NCBI RefSeq assembly: GCF_020215665.1 | Contig: NZ_CP084061.1 | Span: forward strand, 4,679,001 to 4,743,000 | Direction: 5' to 3' | DNA: 64,000 nucleotides | Source of the DNA: Blautia parvula | Lineage (GTDB): Bacteria; Bacillota; Clostridia; Lachnospirales; Lachnospiraceae | Part shown: in pieces, positions 8,797 to 17,629 of the stretch | Position numbering within the stretch: position 1 is the first letter of the stretch | Layout of the letters: each line of letters opens with the position of its first letter | Translations under genes and position numbers: made by a program | The notes under the pieces: model-generated | Told to the model about the DNA's origin: nothing | The model's database searches: none | Seen by the model: only the letters and a program-made list of their open reading frames with translations

Positions 8797-9909
8797 TCAA
8801 GTTCTGTTTACATATTTAGCCACGATCTTCTTCATTTCCTCCATCTTCCGTTCCATATCCGCCACAAGCGTGATCTGTGTCCTGCAGCGGTCCAGGTTGT
8901 GATGCTCCCTGTGGATGCGGAAATAGGTATCTCCGTTCAGATAATCTGTCAGGAAACGCATTCCGCACTCCAGGGTCAGAAGTTTGGCGGAGAACGGGAG
9001 AAGGCGGATCTCTTCATCTGTCAGGGATGCACCTGCCTCGGAGAGAAAACCGGCTGTGTAAGCCTCGAAGAGACCGAGATCCATAGAGACAAGAGAAAGA
9101 TTCTGTTCATCCTCGTCAGCGGTGCTTGCGCCGAAACGAATGCTGTCACCGAAATCATAGAGCACGGAACCGGGCATAACGGTATCCAGGTCGATGACGC
9201 AGATTCCCTCGTCGGTATCATTGTCCATCATAATGTTATTTAATTTGGTGTCATTGTGGGTAACGCGCAGGGGAAGGCGTCCTTCCTTAATGGCGTCTAC
9301 CACAACAGCACCGTCCGCCTTCCGGTCCAGGAAAAACCGGATCTCTTTTTCTACGGAGGCAGCCCGGCCTGCTTTATCTTCTGCCACTGCTTTTTCAAAG
9401 AGCTCATATCGGTTCACGGTATTGTGGAAATCCGCAATGGTCTCATGCAGCGTATCAGCCGGATAGTCAGCCAGCAGCTTCTGGAAATGTCCGAATGCTT
9501 TTGCCGCGTTGGTGAAGAGTACCGGACGGTCCACGGACTGGTGGCAGGTAGCATTTTCAATGAAAAGATAGCTTCTCCAGAATCCGCCGTCACTGTCCTC
9601 GTAGAGGAGCTTCCCGTCACGCGTGGGGACAAGTGTCAGTGTCTCACGCTGAGGGTCACCGCCCTGCTCCTGTATTTTTTTCCGGAGGTGGGAGGTGACG
9701 CCCTGGATATTCTCCATCAGGCCCTGAGGGTCTGTAAAAATAGTGGTGTTGACTGCCTGCAGAATGTAACGCACGGGAGGTTTTGTCTCCCGTCGGAAAT
9801 ACACGGCATAAGTGGCGTTAATATGTCCGCATCCAAATGGCTCCGCGTAGATAAAGTCACCGTCAAAGAGGAAAGATTTTACAATTTCGTTTTTGATCTT
9901 ATCCAGCAT
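8797..9909 (-). CDS. Sugar 1-kinase of the aminoglycoside phosphotransferase fold (NahK-like)
   Basis: 370-aa kinase. The Brenner-type catalytic motif THNDTKLNN is at about 217-225 and the metal-binding DLD at about 240-242. Overall architecture matches N-acetylhexosamine 1-kinase, which makes GlcNAc/GalNAc-1-phosphate. The upstream partner gene encodes a sugar-1-phosphate nucleotidyltransferase, so the pair should turn a free sugar into a nucleotide sugar. Two ATGs lie six bases apart. AAGGAG is properly spaced (7 nt) only for the one at 9909; the first ATG at 9915 overlaps the partner's stop. Substrate is inferred, and another hexose is possible. Confidence 0.85.
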   Translation of the reverse strand: MLDKIKNEIVKSFLFDGDFIYAEPFGCGHINATYAVYFRRETKPPVRYILQAVNTTIFTDPQGLMENIQGVTSHLRKKIQEQGGDPQRETLTLVPTRDGKLLYEDSDGGFWRSYLFIENATCHQSVDRPVLFTNAAKAFGHFQKLLADYPADTLHETIADFHNTVNRYELFEKAVAEDKAGRAASVEKEIRFFLDRKADGAVVVDAIKEGRLPLRVTHNDTKLNNIMMDNDTDEGICVIDLDTVMPGSVLYDFGDSIRFGASTADEDEQNLSLVSMDLGLFEAYTAGFLSEAGASLTDEEIRLLPFSAKLLTLECGMRFLTDYLNGDTYFRIHREHHNLDRCRTQITLVADMERKMEEMKKIVAKYVNRT

Positions 9910-9911
9910 TT

Positions 9912-10832
9912 TCATTCTCCTTTTCCGTTCCAGAGGGTTTCCGGGTATACGCCCTCGCCGATCATCTGCTCAATGAAAGCTACAATTTTTTCTTTATCCT
10001 CATGGTAGGTGACGCCATACCATTTGGCTGGGGTGTCCATAACCTTTACATCACATTTTCCGGCATCCATCAGCTCCTGAACAACGGAGGGCAGGAAAAA
10101 TTCTTTTTTCGCAAGGCCGTCTGTGCTGTCTTTAAAGAACTTCTGCATCTGCAGTTCGATCTCACCGAATATATCAGGGGTAAAGCCCCAGCAGTTCATG
10201 GACACAATGCTGTTCTCATCAATGTCCGTCCAGCCCTGGCCCTCCTCGTAAAATTGTGTCTGTCCCTGGTTCCGCTGTATTTTGGTCCGCTCGGTAACCG
10301 TGGTCAGATATCCGTTGTCAGCAGTACACACACCTCTTGCCACGTGGCCGTTTTCCGTCAGGGTATTCCTGAGAAGGTAGCCGGCCATGCAGTAATGATA
10401 TTTGGAGGTATCTTCGGGCTGTTCCAGGAAGAAATCATGAAGCAGCCTGAATGCTTCCCTTCCATAGAAATCATCCGCGTTGATGACAGCGAAAGGACCG
10501 TCCACCAGATTCCTGCAGCTCCACACCGCATGGGCTGTGCCCCAGGGTTTGGTGCGGCCTTCGGGAACCTTCACGCCCTCGGGAACCTCTGTGATCTCCT
10601 GGAACGCATATTCCACCGGAATGACTTTTTCCAGGCGTTTTCCCACGGTCTCACGGAATACATCCAGGTTTTCTTTCTTAATGATAAATACCACCTTGTC
10701 AAATCCGGCCTTGACGGCATCGTAGACGGAGTAGTCCAGGATAAATTCCCCGTGTCTTCCCACCGGATCAATCTGTTTCAGCCCGCCATATCTGCTTCCC
10801 ATACCAGCCGCCATAATCACCAATGTCATCAT
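9912..10832 (-). CDS. Sugar-1-phosphate nucleotidyltransferase
   Basis: 306-aa NTP-transferase-fold protein. The nucleotide-binding signature AAGMGSRYGGLKQ is at about 8-20 and the acidic pair NADDF at about 119-123. It should couple a sugar-1-phosphate to UTP or another NTP, releasing pyrophosphate. It is the first gene of a two-gene minus-strand operon; its last codons contain the ribosome site (AAGGAG) for the kinase, so the two are coupled. GGAG precedes its ATG by 11 nt. The combination resembles the kinase/uridylyltransferase step of hexosamine or galactose salvage, but no phosphorylase gene accompanies it here. Confidence 0.85.
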   Translation of the reverse strand: MMTLVIMAAGMGSRYGGLKQIDPVGRHGEFILDYSVYDAVKAGFDKVVFIIKKENLDVFRETVGKRLEKVIPVEYAFQEITEVPEGVKVPEGRTKPWGTAHAVWSCRNLVDGPFAVINADDFYGREAFRLLHDFFLEQPEDTSKYHYCMAGYLLRNTLTENGHVARGVCTADNGYLTTVTERTKIQRNQGQTQFYEEGQGWTDIDENSIVSMNCWGFTPDIFGEIELQMQKFFKDSTDGLAKKEFFLPSVVQELMDAGKCDVKVMDTPAKWYGVTYHEDKEKIVAFIEQMIGEGVYPETLWNGKGE

Positions 10833-11134
10833 ATCTACCTTCTCCTTTTCCTTTCGTGTGCTTTGCTTTGTTAATTCTTATTATATCGAAAACAGGTATG
10901 GATTCTATGGAATTTCGTATCAAAATTAGCATTATCGGATAAAAAGAAGAATAGTGCTAATATCCAATGAGAGATAAAGGATTGCAGAAAAAAGATATAT
11001 GGTTCATAATAAAAGACGGAACTGTCAGTCCCGAATAGCGGCAAAGTCAGGTGAAAAGCATGCAGACATACCATGCTGTCTGCCGCAGAGATCCGGAAGG
11101 CTTACAGTGATATGCTAAAGAGGAGTTGTGAAAT
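10833..11134. promoter_or_regulatory. Divergent intergenic region with MATE promoter
   Basis: 302 bp between divergent genes. A plus-strand promoter TTGCAG (10982-10987), 17-bp spacer and CATAAT (11005-11010) fits the MATE gene. On the minus strand TATAAT occurs at 10885-10880 without a convincing -35. Nothing else is recognised. Confidence 0.5.
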
Positions 11135-12493
11135 ATGAGCAGTTTTGAGAAAGATCTATCTAAGGGAAATGTGGTAAAACAGCTGATCCTGTTTGCCGTC
11201 CCGTTTCTGGTGTCCAATATTATCCAGTCCTGTTATAATGTAGCGGATATGCTGATCGTGGGAAATTTCAGCGGTACGGTCAGTATGTCCGGCGTGAATA
11301 TCGGAGGCCAGGTGACATTTATTCTGACGAATATTGTAGTAGGGCTCTGTACAGGAGGAACCGTACTCATAGCCCAGTATCTGGGGGCGCAGAAGAGGGA
11401 GGAGATGCGCAGGGCCGTGGCAACACTGATGACCACCCTGATCTGCGCCGCTGTCATCATTACTGTGGTGTCCCTTCTTCTGAAAACACAGATACTGGGG
11501 TGGATCCGCACACCGGAGGAATCCTTTGAGGAGGCCAGCCGCTATCTGACGGTGACTCTGACGGGTATTATCTTTATATTCGGCTATAATGTGCTGTCAG
11601 CAGTTATGAGAGGAATGGGGGACAGCAAAAGGCCCTTTTATTTTGTCCTGATCGCCTGTGTGACCAATATCGTCCTGGACCTGGTACTGGTGGCGGGCCT
11701 GGGATGGGGAGCCTTCGGTGCCGCGGTTGCCACCGTGATTTCCCAGGCGCTGAGTATGATCCTGTGCATTATCTATATGGTAAAGAACGGGTTTGTCTTT
11801 GATTTCCGCCCCTCCTCCTTCCGCATTTATAAACGGGAGCTGGAGATGATCTTTAAGATCGGCACGCCGGCAGCCATTCAGAATGGAGTGACCAGCTTTT
11901 CCTTTCTGATCATAACGGCACTGGTAAACTCCATTGGAGGTGTCAATGCATCCGCGGCCGTTGGTGTAGTGGGAAAATTCAACGGGTTTGCCATTATGCC
12001 TGCAGTGGCTATGGGAAGCTCCATTTCCACCATGTGTGCCCAGAATGTAGGGGCAGGGCAGTGGGACAGGGTGAAGAAGACCTGCAGAGTGGGAACCCTG
12101 GCCGCAGTGGTCTGCAGTTACCTTATTTTCATTCTGGTCAGAGTATTCCCGGAGGATATCCTGCGGCTGTTTGACAGCAGCAATGCGGAGATGATAAAGA
12201 TCGGTGTGGAATATATCAGTACCTTCAGCTTTGATTACCTGCTCGTGCCGCTCTGCTTCTGTCTGAACGGTCTTTTTATCGCCACAGGACACACCACATT
12301 TACACTGATGAATTCCATGCTCTCCGCGCTGCTTCTGCGGATTCCGGCCAGCGTGTTCTTCGGCAGTATTATGGGAATGGGAATCATGGGTGTGGGAATC
12401 GGCGCTCCGGCAGCTTCAGCGGGCAGCCTGGTTCTGATCGTGTGGTTCCTGCTGTCCGGAAGATGGAAGAAAAATGTGGTGAAAGGCGGCTGA
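11135..12493 (+). CDS. MATE-family efflux transporter
   Basis: 452-aa multidrug/toxin extrusion type cation antiporter of the cytoplasmic membrane. About twelve hydrophobic segments are arranged as two similar halves. The N-terminus (GNVVKQLILFAVPFLVSNII, YNVADMLIVGNF) and the second-half counterpart (IGTPAAIQNGVTS) are typical of the DinF/NorM-like branch found in Clostridia. Ribosome site GAGGAG lies upstream of the ATG. The gene stands alone between its own promoter region and spmB. Exported substrate unknown. Confidence 0.93.
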   Translation: MSSFEKDLSKGNVVKQLILFAVPFLVSNIIQSCYNVADMLIVGNFSGTVSMSGVNIGGQVTFILTNIVVGLCTGGTVLIAQYLGAQKREEMRRAVATLMTTLICAAVIITVVSLLLKTQILGWIRTPEESFEEASRYLTVTLTGIIFIFGYNVLSAVMRGMGDSKRPFYFVLIACVTNIVLDLVLVAGLGWGAFGAAVATVISQALSMILCIIYMVKNGFVFDFRPSSFRIYKRELEMIFKIGTPAAIQNGVTSFSFLIITALVNSIGGVNASAAVGVVGKFNGFAIMPAVAMGSSISTMCAQNVGAGQWDRVKKTCRVGTLAAVVCSYLIFILVRVFPEDILRLFDSSNAEMIKIGVEYISTFSFDYLLVPLCFCLNGLFIATGHTTFTLMNSMLSALLLRIPASVFFGSIMGMGIMGVGIGAPAASAGSLVLIVWFLLSGRWKKNVVKGG

Positions 12494-12573
12494 TCCGGAA
12501 CGGCTGCAATACCGGTACTTTTTTGAGCGGCTTTCGCGTAAACTAGAAGAAAGACGGGACAGCCGGTGAGTGT

Positions 12574-13104
12574 ATGAGGATTTTGCTCTTTTTGTCGGAA
12601 GTTATCATTCCGCTTATTCTGTTTTACATAGTGGGATTTGGAATCCTGATGAAATGTGATGTGTACGAGGATTTTGTGAAAGGTGCAAAGGATGGTCTGA
12701 AGACAGTTGTGCAGATTCTCCCCACCCTCATAGGTTTGATGGTGGCCGTGGGGGTTCTGCGGGCATCTGGATTTCTGGATATGCTGGGCGGACAGCTTGG
12801 CAGGCTGACCGGAGCAGTGGGATTCCCGGCCCAGCTTGTTCCGCTGACTATAGTGAAAATGTTTTCTTCCAGCGCGGCCACAGGACTGGTACTGGATATT
12901 TTCAAAGAATTCGGGACGGATTCCAGGATTGGATTGATCGCCTCTGTGATGATGTCCTGTACGGAGACTATTTTCTATACCGTCTCCGTCTATTTTATAG
13001 CTGCAAAGGTAAAAAATACCCGCTATACCATACCCGGCGCTCTGCTTGCAACACTTGCAGGCATTGCGGCCAGTGTATGGCTGGCGGGGATGATGACTGT
13101 GTAG
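12574..13104 (+). CDS. spmB: Spore maturation protein B
   Basis: 176-aa membrane protein with a nucleoside-recognition (Gate) domain. Characteristic segments are GAKDGLKTVVQILPTLIGLM near 36-55, SGFLDMLGG, and MMSCTETIFYTVSVYF near 130. SpmA and SpmB together are needed for spore core dehydration in Bacillus. Here no spmA precedes it: the upstream gene is a MATE pump. Either spmA is elsewhere or the protein acts alone. The gene implies a spore-forming ancestry. Confidence 0.88.
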   Translation: MRILLFLSEVIIPLILFYIVGFGILMKCDVYEDFVKGAKDGLKTVVQILPTLIGLMVAVGVLRASGFLDMLGGQLGRLTGAVGFPAQLVPLTIVKMFSSSAATGLVLDIFKEFGTDSRIGLIASVMMSCTETIFYTVSVYFIAAKVKNTRYTIPGALLATLAGIAASVWLAGMMTV

Positions 13105-13129
13105 ACAGCCATGGAAAAACACATGTTAC

Positions 13130-13156
13130 GGGTCCGGCATGCCGGGCTCCTTTTTT
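13130..13156. terminator. Terminator after spmB
   Basis: An 8-bp GC-rich stem including the palindrome CCGGCATGCCGG (13134-13145) is followed by CTTTTTT. The U-run overlaps the stop of the convergent kinase gene. Confidence 0.7.
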
Positions 13157-15344
13157 ACGCCAGATATTTCTCCAGGATACGATACAGCTCCCGCAGGTCG
13201 ATGGGCTTAGACACATGGCCGTTCATTCCGGCTTCCAGCGCCTGCTCCTTGTCCTCCGCGAATGCGTTGGCTGTCATGGCGATGATAGGAAGCTCCTGCA
13301 GATCCGGTCTGCCTGTACTGCGTATCTTTTGTGACGCTTCGTATCCGTCCATGACAGGCATACGGATATCCATCAGCACAAGGCTGTAATATCCGGGTGC
13401 AGAGGAGGTTACCATGTCCAGTGCCTCCTGCCCGTTTACTGCTGTGTCTATCCGGGCATTTGTGACGGAGATCAGTTCTTTGGCTATCTCCAGGTTCAGT
13501 TCATTGTCTTCCACAAGAAGAAGGCGGCGGTCTGAATAATCTGCCTGTTTCTCTGATTCGGTGGCGGACATAAAGGGAAGTTCCTTGAAGGGATCAGGCC
13601 GGAGGGTATGGGGAACATCCTTTTTAAAGGGCAGTTCAATATAGAAGGTAGTTCCCTCACCTTCCCTGCTTTCAACACGGATATTTCCGTTCATCATTTC
13701 CGCGATATTCTTGGTGATGGCCATGCCAAGGCCGGTTCCCTCCATATGGGAAGCTCTGGGTGCGTCGGAGCGCTCGAAGGGCTGGAAAAGCCGCTGCAGA
13801 AACTCCGGAGACATGCCAATGCCCGTGTCTGAAAAGATAAAGCGGAACCGCACGGTATCATCCGAACCGGAGGGGATTTCCTGTACCTTCACGCGGATTC
13901 TGCCGCCCGGGTCCGTGAATTTTACAGAGTTTCCCACTATATTCAGGAACATCTGCTTGAACCGGAGCGGGTCGCCGATCAGGTCTTCGTGTTTGACTTC
14001 CTCCATATCCACAGTAAAGTCAAAATTCCCGCTGGCGATCTGGGGCTGGATGATTCCCGACAGAGTATCGAGCAGTTCCTTCAGGTTAAAACTTTCGCTG
14101 TTCAGTGTCAGCCTTCCGCTTTCAATTCTGGACATGTCAAGGACATCATTGATCAGGGAAAGCAGATGCGCAGAGGAGGAGGAAATCTTCTCAAGGCAGT
14201 CCCGTACTTTTTCCTTTTTATCAATATGGGCAAGGGCGATCCCCGTCATGCCGATGATAGCATTCATAGGCGTCCTGATATCGTGAGACATGTTGGACAG
14301 GAATACGGACTTCGCCTGATTGGCCCGTTTGGCTTCGTCCAGTGCTGCCTCCAGTTTCTTTTTGCTTATCTGCTCTTTGGCAAGTATCTCTTTGTTTTTT
14401 TCATCAATAATGCGCTGCCGTCCCGTAAAGTAAATCGTACAGAAACACAACAGCAGAACAACCGTCACCAGCACAGCGGCAATGATAAAATTCCGGAAAG
14501 AGCGGGTGGTGGTCTCCAGCACATTGGCCGGCACTGTGACCAGCAGGTACCAGGAGCTGTTGCCTACGGGCATATACACCAGATAATTGCGTTTGCCCAT
14601 CCAGGAAAAGATCAGGGAACCGGATGCGCAGGCAGCCATGTCATTTCTAAGCTGAGTATCCGGCTTCGGTCCCTTCAGGTCGGACTGCGCCAGACTGTCC
14701 AGATAATTGTCTGTTATCATCATGGAGTATTCATAGTGCGGTTTCAGAAGGATATTTCCCTCTTTGTCTATGACCGTGGCATAGCTCTCTTCCGTATATA
14801 CATTCAGAGCCAGAAGATATTCCAGCTCGTCAAAAGCAGGTGTCATGAAGATACCCGCTATTTCTGAGGCGCTTTCCATGCTTTCCTCAAGTTCCACATA
14901 ATATAAAAGTTCATCCCCGATTCCAAAATTCACAATAGTCATGCTGTCATTATCAATGTATCCGGCTTTCTTTTCCTGAAAACTCAGGTCCTTCAGGCTT
15001 CCGGTGTCTCCGTCAACAGTCATGTACCCGCCCTCTTTATCCATGATCCCGGCAGTACGGTATTTCCAGATATTCTGTCTGCCCTTGAAATAGTCAAGAA
15101 TATCTTCCCGGCTGACATATCCGTTGCGGTTCGCAGCCTCCAGGCAGCTTTCCAGGACAGAAAAATATTTGCTGTTCATCTGATCGAAGTGTGCGTCAAG
15201 CTGGGTGCCGAATGCGGACAGATTGCTCAGGTTGTCCCTCTCCACACCGAGGCGTATCTGCTGGAAAAAATAGAAAGCGATAATAAGTACCAGAACGGCA
15301 GCAGTCGTGGTGCTCAGGATGAAAGTTTTCCGCTTCTTAAACAT
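13155..15344 (-). CDS. Hybrid sensor histidine kinase / response regulator
   Basis: 729 aa. A transmembrane helix at about 8-30, an extracellular Cache-like sensor at about 31-280, a second helix at about 287-310 and a coiled linker come first. The HisKA phospho-acceptor box MSHDIRTPMNAIIGM lies near 350, then HATPase_c (GDPLRFKQMFLNIVGNSVKFT, DTGIGMSPEFL, GTGLGMAI), then a C-terminal receiver domain (LVEDNELN, phospho-Asp in LVLMDIRMPVMDG near 655, K in MTANAF). No separate output domain or HPt is present, so a partner must be elsewhere. The gene is transcribed alone. The signal is unknown; extracellular small molecules are typical for Cache domains. Confidence 0.93.
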   Translation of the reverse strand: MFKKRKTFILSTTTAAVLVLIIAFYFFQQIRLGVERDNLSNLSAFGTQLDAHFDQMNSKYFSVLESCLEAANRNGYVSREDILDYFKGRQNIWKYRTAGIMDKEGGYMTVDGDTGSLKDLSFQEKKAGYIDNDSMTIVNFGIGDELLYYVELEESMESASEIAGIFMTPAFDELEYLLALNVYTEESYATVIDKEGNILLKPHYEYSMMITDNYLDSLAQSDLKGPKPDTQLRNDMAACASGSLIFSWMGKRNYLVYMPVGNSSWYLLVTVPANVLETTTRSFRNFIIAAVLVTVVLLLCFCTIYFTGRQRIIDEKNKEILAKEQISKKKLEAALDEAKRANQAKSVFLSNMSHDIRTPMNAIIGMTGIALAHIDKKEKVRDCLEKISSSSAHLLSLINDVLDMSRIESGRLTLNSESFNLKELLDTLSGIIQPQIASGNFDFTVDMEEVKHEDLIGDPLRFKQMFLNIVGNSVKFTDPGGRIRVKVQEIPSGSDDTVRFRFIFSDTGIGMSPEFLQRLFQPFERSDAPRASHMEGTGLGMAITKNIAEMMNGNIRVESREGEGTTFYIELPFKKDVPHTLRPDPFKELPFMSATESEKQADYSDRRLLLVEDNELNLEIAKELISVTNARIDTAVNGQEALDMVTSSAPGYYSLVLMDIRMPVMDGYEASQKIRSTGRPDLQELPIIAMTANAFAEDKEQALEAGMNGHVSKPIDLRELYRILEKYLA

Positions 15345-15483
15345 ATAACCCCCGATTATTTTTTTAGCGGTGATTCCGCGTATTTACCTGTATTCAGTAT
15401 ACCATATGGGGGTGGGCGGTTGCAATGATATAAGAGGAAGGGTGTTTTTTTAAATAAACATCCGGAATTTCTCAAAAAGCGTG

Positions 15484-15512
15484 TTGACAACTTTATAGTC
15501 AGATGTTACTAT
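15484..15512 (+). promoter_or_regulatory. Promoter of the histidine operon
   Basis: Consensus TTGACA at 15484-15489, a 17-bp spacer and TACTAT at 15507-15512. It leaves an untranslated leader of about 130 nt before hisZ. I see no convincing T-box or His-codon attenuator in that leader. Confidence 0.75.
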
Positions 15513-15646
15513 GGTAGCACGCTAAAGTGAACGAAGCACAATACATATACTTATAAGGCAGAGCATACATGACATTATACAGAATAAAGAGCAGCAAAAG
15601 TGCAGCATACAGTATGAAAAATAACGCAGAAAGGCAGGGTCAGCAG

Positions 15647-16852
15647 ATGAGATATTATGATAAGGTAACACCGGACGGAACAAAAGATTTGCTGTTTGGA
15701 GAGTGTGACCAGCGTTCTCAGGTGACAAAAACCCTTAAGGACCTGTTTGGAGCCCAGGGTTATCGGCGGGTGATGACACCTGCATTGGAATTTTATGATG
15801 TGTTTGGAAAGGCGGCAAAATATCTGCCAAAGGAGACCATGTACAAACTTACAGACCATAAGGGAAGGCTTATGGTACTGCGTCCCGATTGTACAGTGCC
15901 CGCGGCCAGATTGGCGGCTACCCGGTTAAAGGGGATGCCGATGCCGCTCCGTTTATTTTATAACCAGAATATTTACCGTATGTTCCCGGAATTGAAGGGA
16001 AAGAGTACGGAGATCAACCAGGTGGGCATTGAACTGATCGGCGGAGTGCCTCTGCGAAGCGACCTGGAAGTGGTAGAGCTGGCATCCAGAAGCCTGGATA
16101 TCATAAGCGGAGGCAAATACCGCCTGGAGCTGTGCCATATCGGATACTTTAAGGCCATCATGGACAGCCTGGATGTGGATGAGGATACCAAGGAGGACAT
16201 ACGTTTCCAGATCGAACAGAAGAATTATGCCTCCCTCACAGACATGCTGGGAAAATACCAGGACAGCCGCGCTGCACAGGCGCTGTTGAAACTGCCGAGA
16301 CTGTTCGGCGGGTCTGAGGTGTTTGAAAAGGCATATGAACTGTTTGATGAGAACGGTGCCCGTGAGAGCCTGGATTACTTAAAGGGTATTTATGAATATC
16401 TGCAGACACTGGGACTGGGAGATAAAGTGATCATTGATCTGGGCCTTGTGAACCTGGCAGAGTATTATACAGATCTTATTTTCCGGGGATATTTCCGGGG
16501 AATCGGGGAGCAGGTGCTGTCCGGCGGGCGTTACGATACGCTCATTAAGGAGTTTGGGGAAGACCACTGTTCTGTGGGCTTCTGCATCAATGTGGACCTG
16601 GCAAGCCAGAAGGTTCAGCCTATGCCGGAAGCCATACCGGAGGTTTTGGTATTCGCACCGGATATGAAATTTTTATCAAAAGCAGTCCACCATCGCAGGA
16701 CACTGGAGGACCAGGGCGTGCTGACGGAGAACTGTGTTTTTGATACCATGGAAGAAGCCTTTGATTATGCGAAAATGAGAGGGATACCGAAAGTACACCT
16801 GGTGGGAGAAGATATCACAGTTTGTTTAACCCGTACAACTTCCGGCAAATAA
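15647..16852 (+). CDS. hisZ: ATP phosphoribosyltransferase regulatory subunit
   Basis: 401-aa class II histidyl-tRNA-synthetase paralogue that lacks tRNA charging and serves as regulatory subunit for short HisG in the first step of histidine biosynthesis. Motif 2-like region LRPDCTVPAARL is near 88 and motif 3-like LSGGRYDTLIKEFG near 315. The start is chosen at 15647, where the conserved opening MRYYDKVTPDGTKDLL begins; in-frame ATGs at 15569 and 15614 lack ribosome sites. It is the first gene of a nine-gene his operon and is followed by hisG after about 120 bp. Confidence 0.92.
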   Translation: MRYYDKVTPDGTKDLLFGECDQRSQVTKTLKDLFGAQGYRRVMTPALEFYDVFGKAAKYLPKETMYKLTDHKGRLMVLRPDCTVPAARLAATRLKGMPMPLRLFYNQNIYRMFPELKGKSTEINQVGIELIGGVPLRSDLEVVELASRSLDIISGGKYRLELCHIGYFKAIMDSLDVDEDTKEDIRFQIEQKNYASLTDMLGKYQDSRAAQALLKLPRLFGGSEVFEKAYELFDENGARESLDYLKGIYEYLQTLGLGDKVIIDLGLVNLAEYYTDLIFRGYFRGIGEQVLSGGRYDTLIKEFGEDHCSVGFCINVDLASQKVQPMPEAIPEVLVFAPDMKFLSKAVHHRRTLEDQGVLTENCVFDTMEEAFDYAKMRGIPKVHLVGEDITVCLTRTTSGK

Positions 16853-16975
16853 CCGAGTCATCCGGTTATTTATCCTGAGTTATCCTGAGAAAACAGGTAC
16901 GGCCCTAGATAAGATGTGACCGCACTGTGCAAAATTACCGTGCGTGGATTGAAACAAACACTGGGAGGCAGAAAA

Positions 16976-17626
16976 ATGAAACCAATTAGAATCGCCCTGA
17001 CAAAAGGGCGTCTGGAGAGTAAAACAATAGATATGCTGGAGCGCCTGGGATATGACTGTACCAACGCGCGGAAAAAGGGCAGAAAACTGATCATGCCCAT
17101 AGGAAACGGCGAGATCGAGGTGGTGCTTGCAAAGGCTGCCGATGTGGTTACCTATGTGGAAAGCGGCGTCTGCGACATGGGTGTTGTGGGAAAAGACACC
17201 ATTATGGAAAAGGGAGGCACCTTCTATGAAGTGGCTGACCTGGGATTCGGAAAATGCAGGTTTGCCCTGGCAGTTGTAAAAGGAAAGAACCTGTACGAGG
17301 GCTACCACAACCTGACCATTGCCAGCAAATACGTGAATGTGGCGAAGAACTTCTTCGAGCAGAAGAGTATGGATGTGGATATTGTAAAGATAGAGGGCAG
17401 TGTTGAGCTTGCTCCTGTTCTGGGGCTGGCAGATGCCATTGTAGATATCGTGGAGACGGGAACCACACTGAAAGAGAACGGCCTGGTGGTTGCTGAGGAC
17501 GTATGCCCTGTAAGCGCCAGACTCATCGTAAATATTGCCAGCATGAAGCTGCGGAAAAAAGAGATCGAGTGTCTGATCGACAAGATGGAAAATGATGTGC
17601 AGAAGCGCAGGGAAAAGGAGGCGTAG
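16976..17626 (+). CDS. hisG: ATP phosphoribosyltransferase, short form
   Basis: Catalyses ATP + PRPP to phosphoribosyl-ATP, the committed step of histidine synthesis. 216 aa, the short form without the regulatory domain, consistent with hisZ next door. Visible motifs: IALTKGRLESKT at 5-16, ESGVCDMGVVGKDTI near 62-76 and the PRPP loop DAIVDIVETGTTLKENGL near 150-167. GGGAGG precedes the ATG; an upstream in-frame start at 16916 has no ribosome site. The next gene, hisC, starts only three bases downstream, in the place where hisD often sits. Confidence 0.96.
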   Translation: MKPIRIALTKGRLESKTIDMLERLGYDCTNARKKGRKLIMPIGNGEIEVVLAKAADVVTYVESGVCDMGVVGKDTIMEKGGTFYEVADLGFGKCRFALAVVKGKNLYEGYHNLTIASKYVNVAKNFFEQKSMDVDIVKIEGSVELAPVLGLADAIVDIVETGTTLKENGLVVAEDVCPVSARLIVNIASMKLRKKEIECLIDKMENDVQKRREKEA

Positions 17627-17629
17627 ACC

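Noticed and set aside
10002-10874. 290-codon plus-strand frame
   Set aside because: Antisense to the nucleotidyltransferase gene, which has clear motifs and a ribosome site.
12235-13122. 295-codon minus-strand frame
   Set aside because: Antisense to the MATE gene end and spmB, both clear genes; the peptide is His/Gln-rich and shadow-like.
13989-14867. 292-codon plus-strand frame
   Set aside because: Antisense shadow of the hybrid kinase.
15527-15536. FruR-like decamer (GTGAACGAAG) near the his promoter
   Set aside because: Single copy, no phased repeat; likely chance.
15513-15646. T-box or histidine attenuator in the his leader
   Set aside because: Leader is short, with no T-box core, specifier hairpin or run of His codons that I can find.
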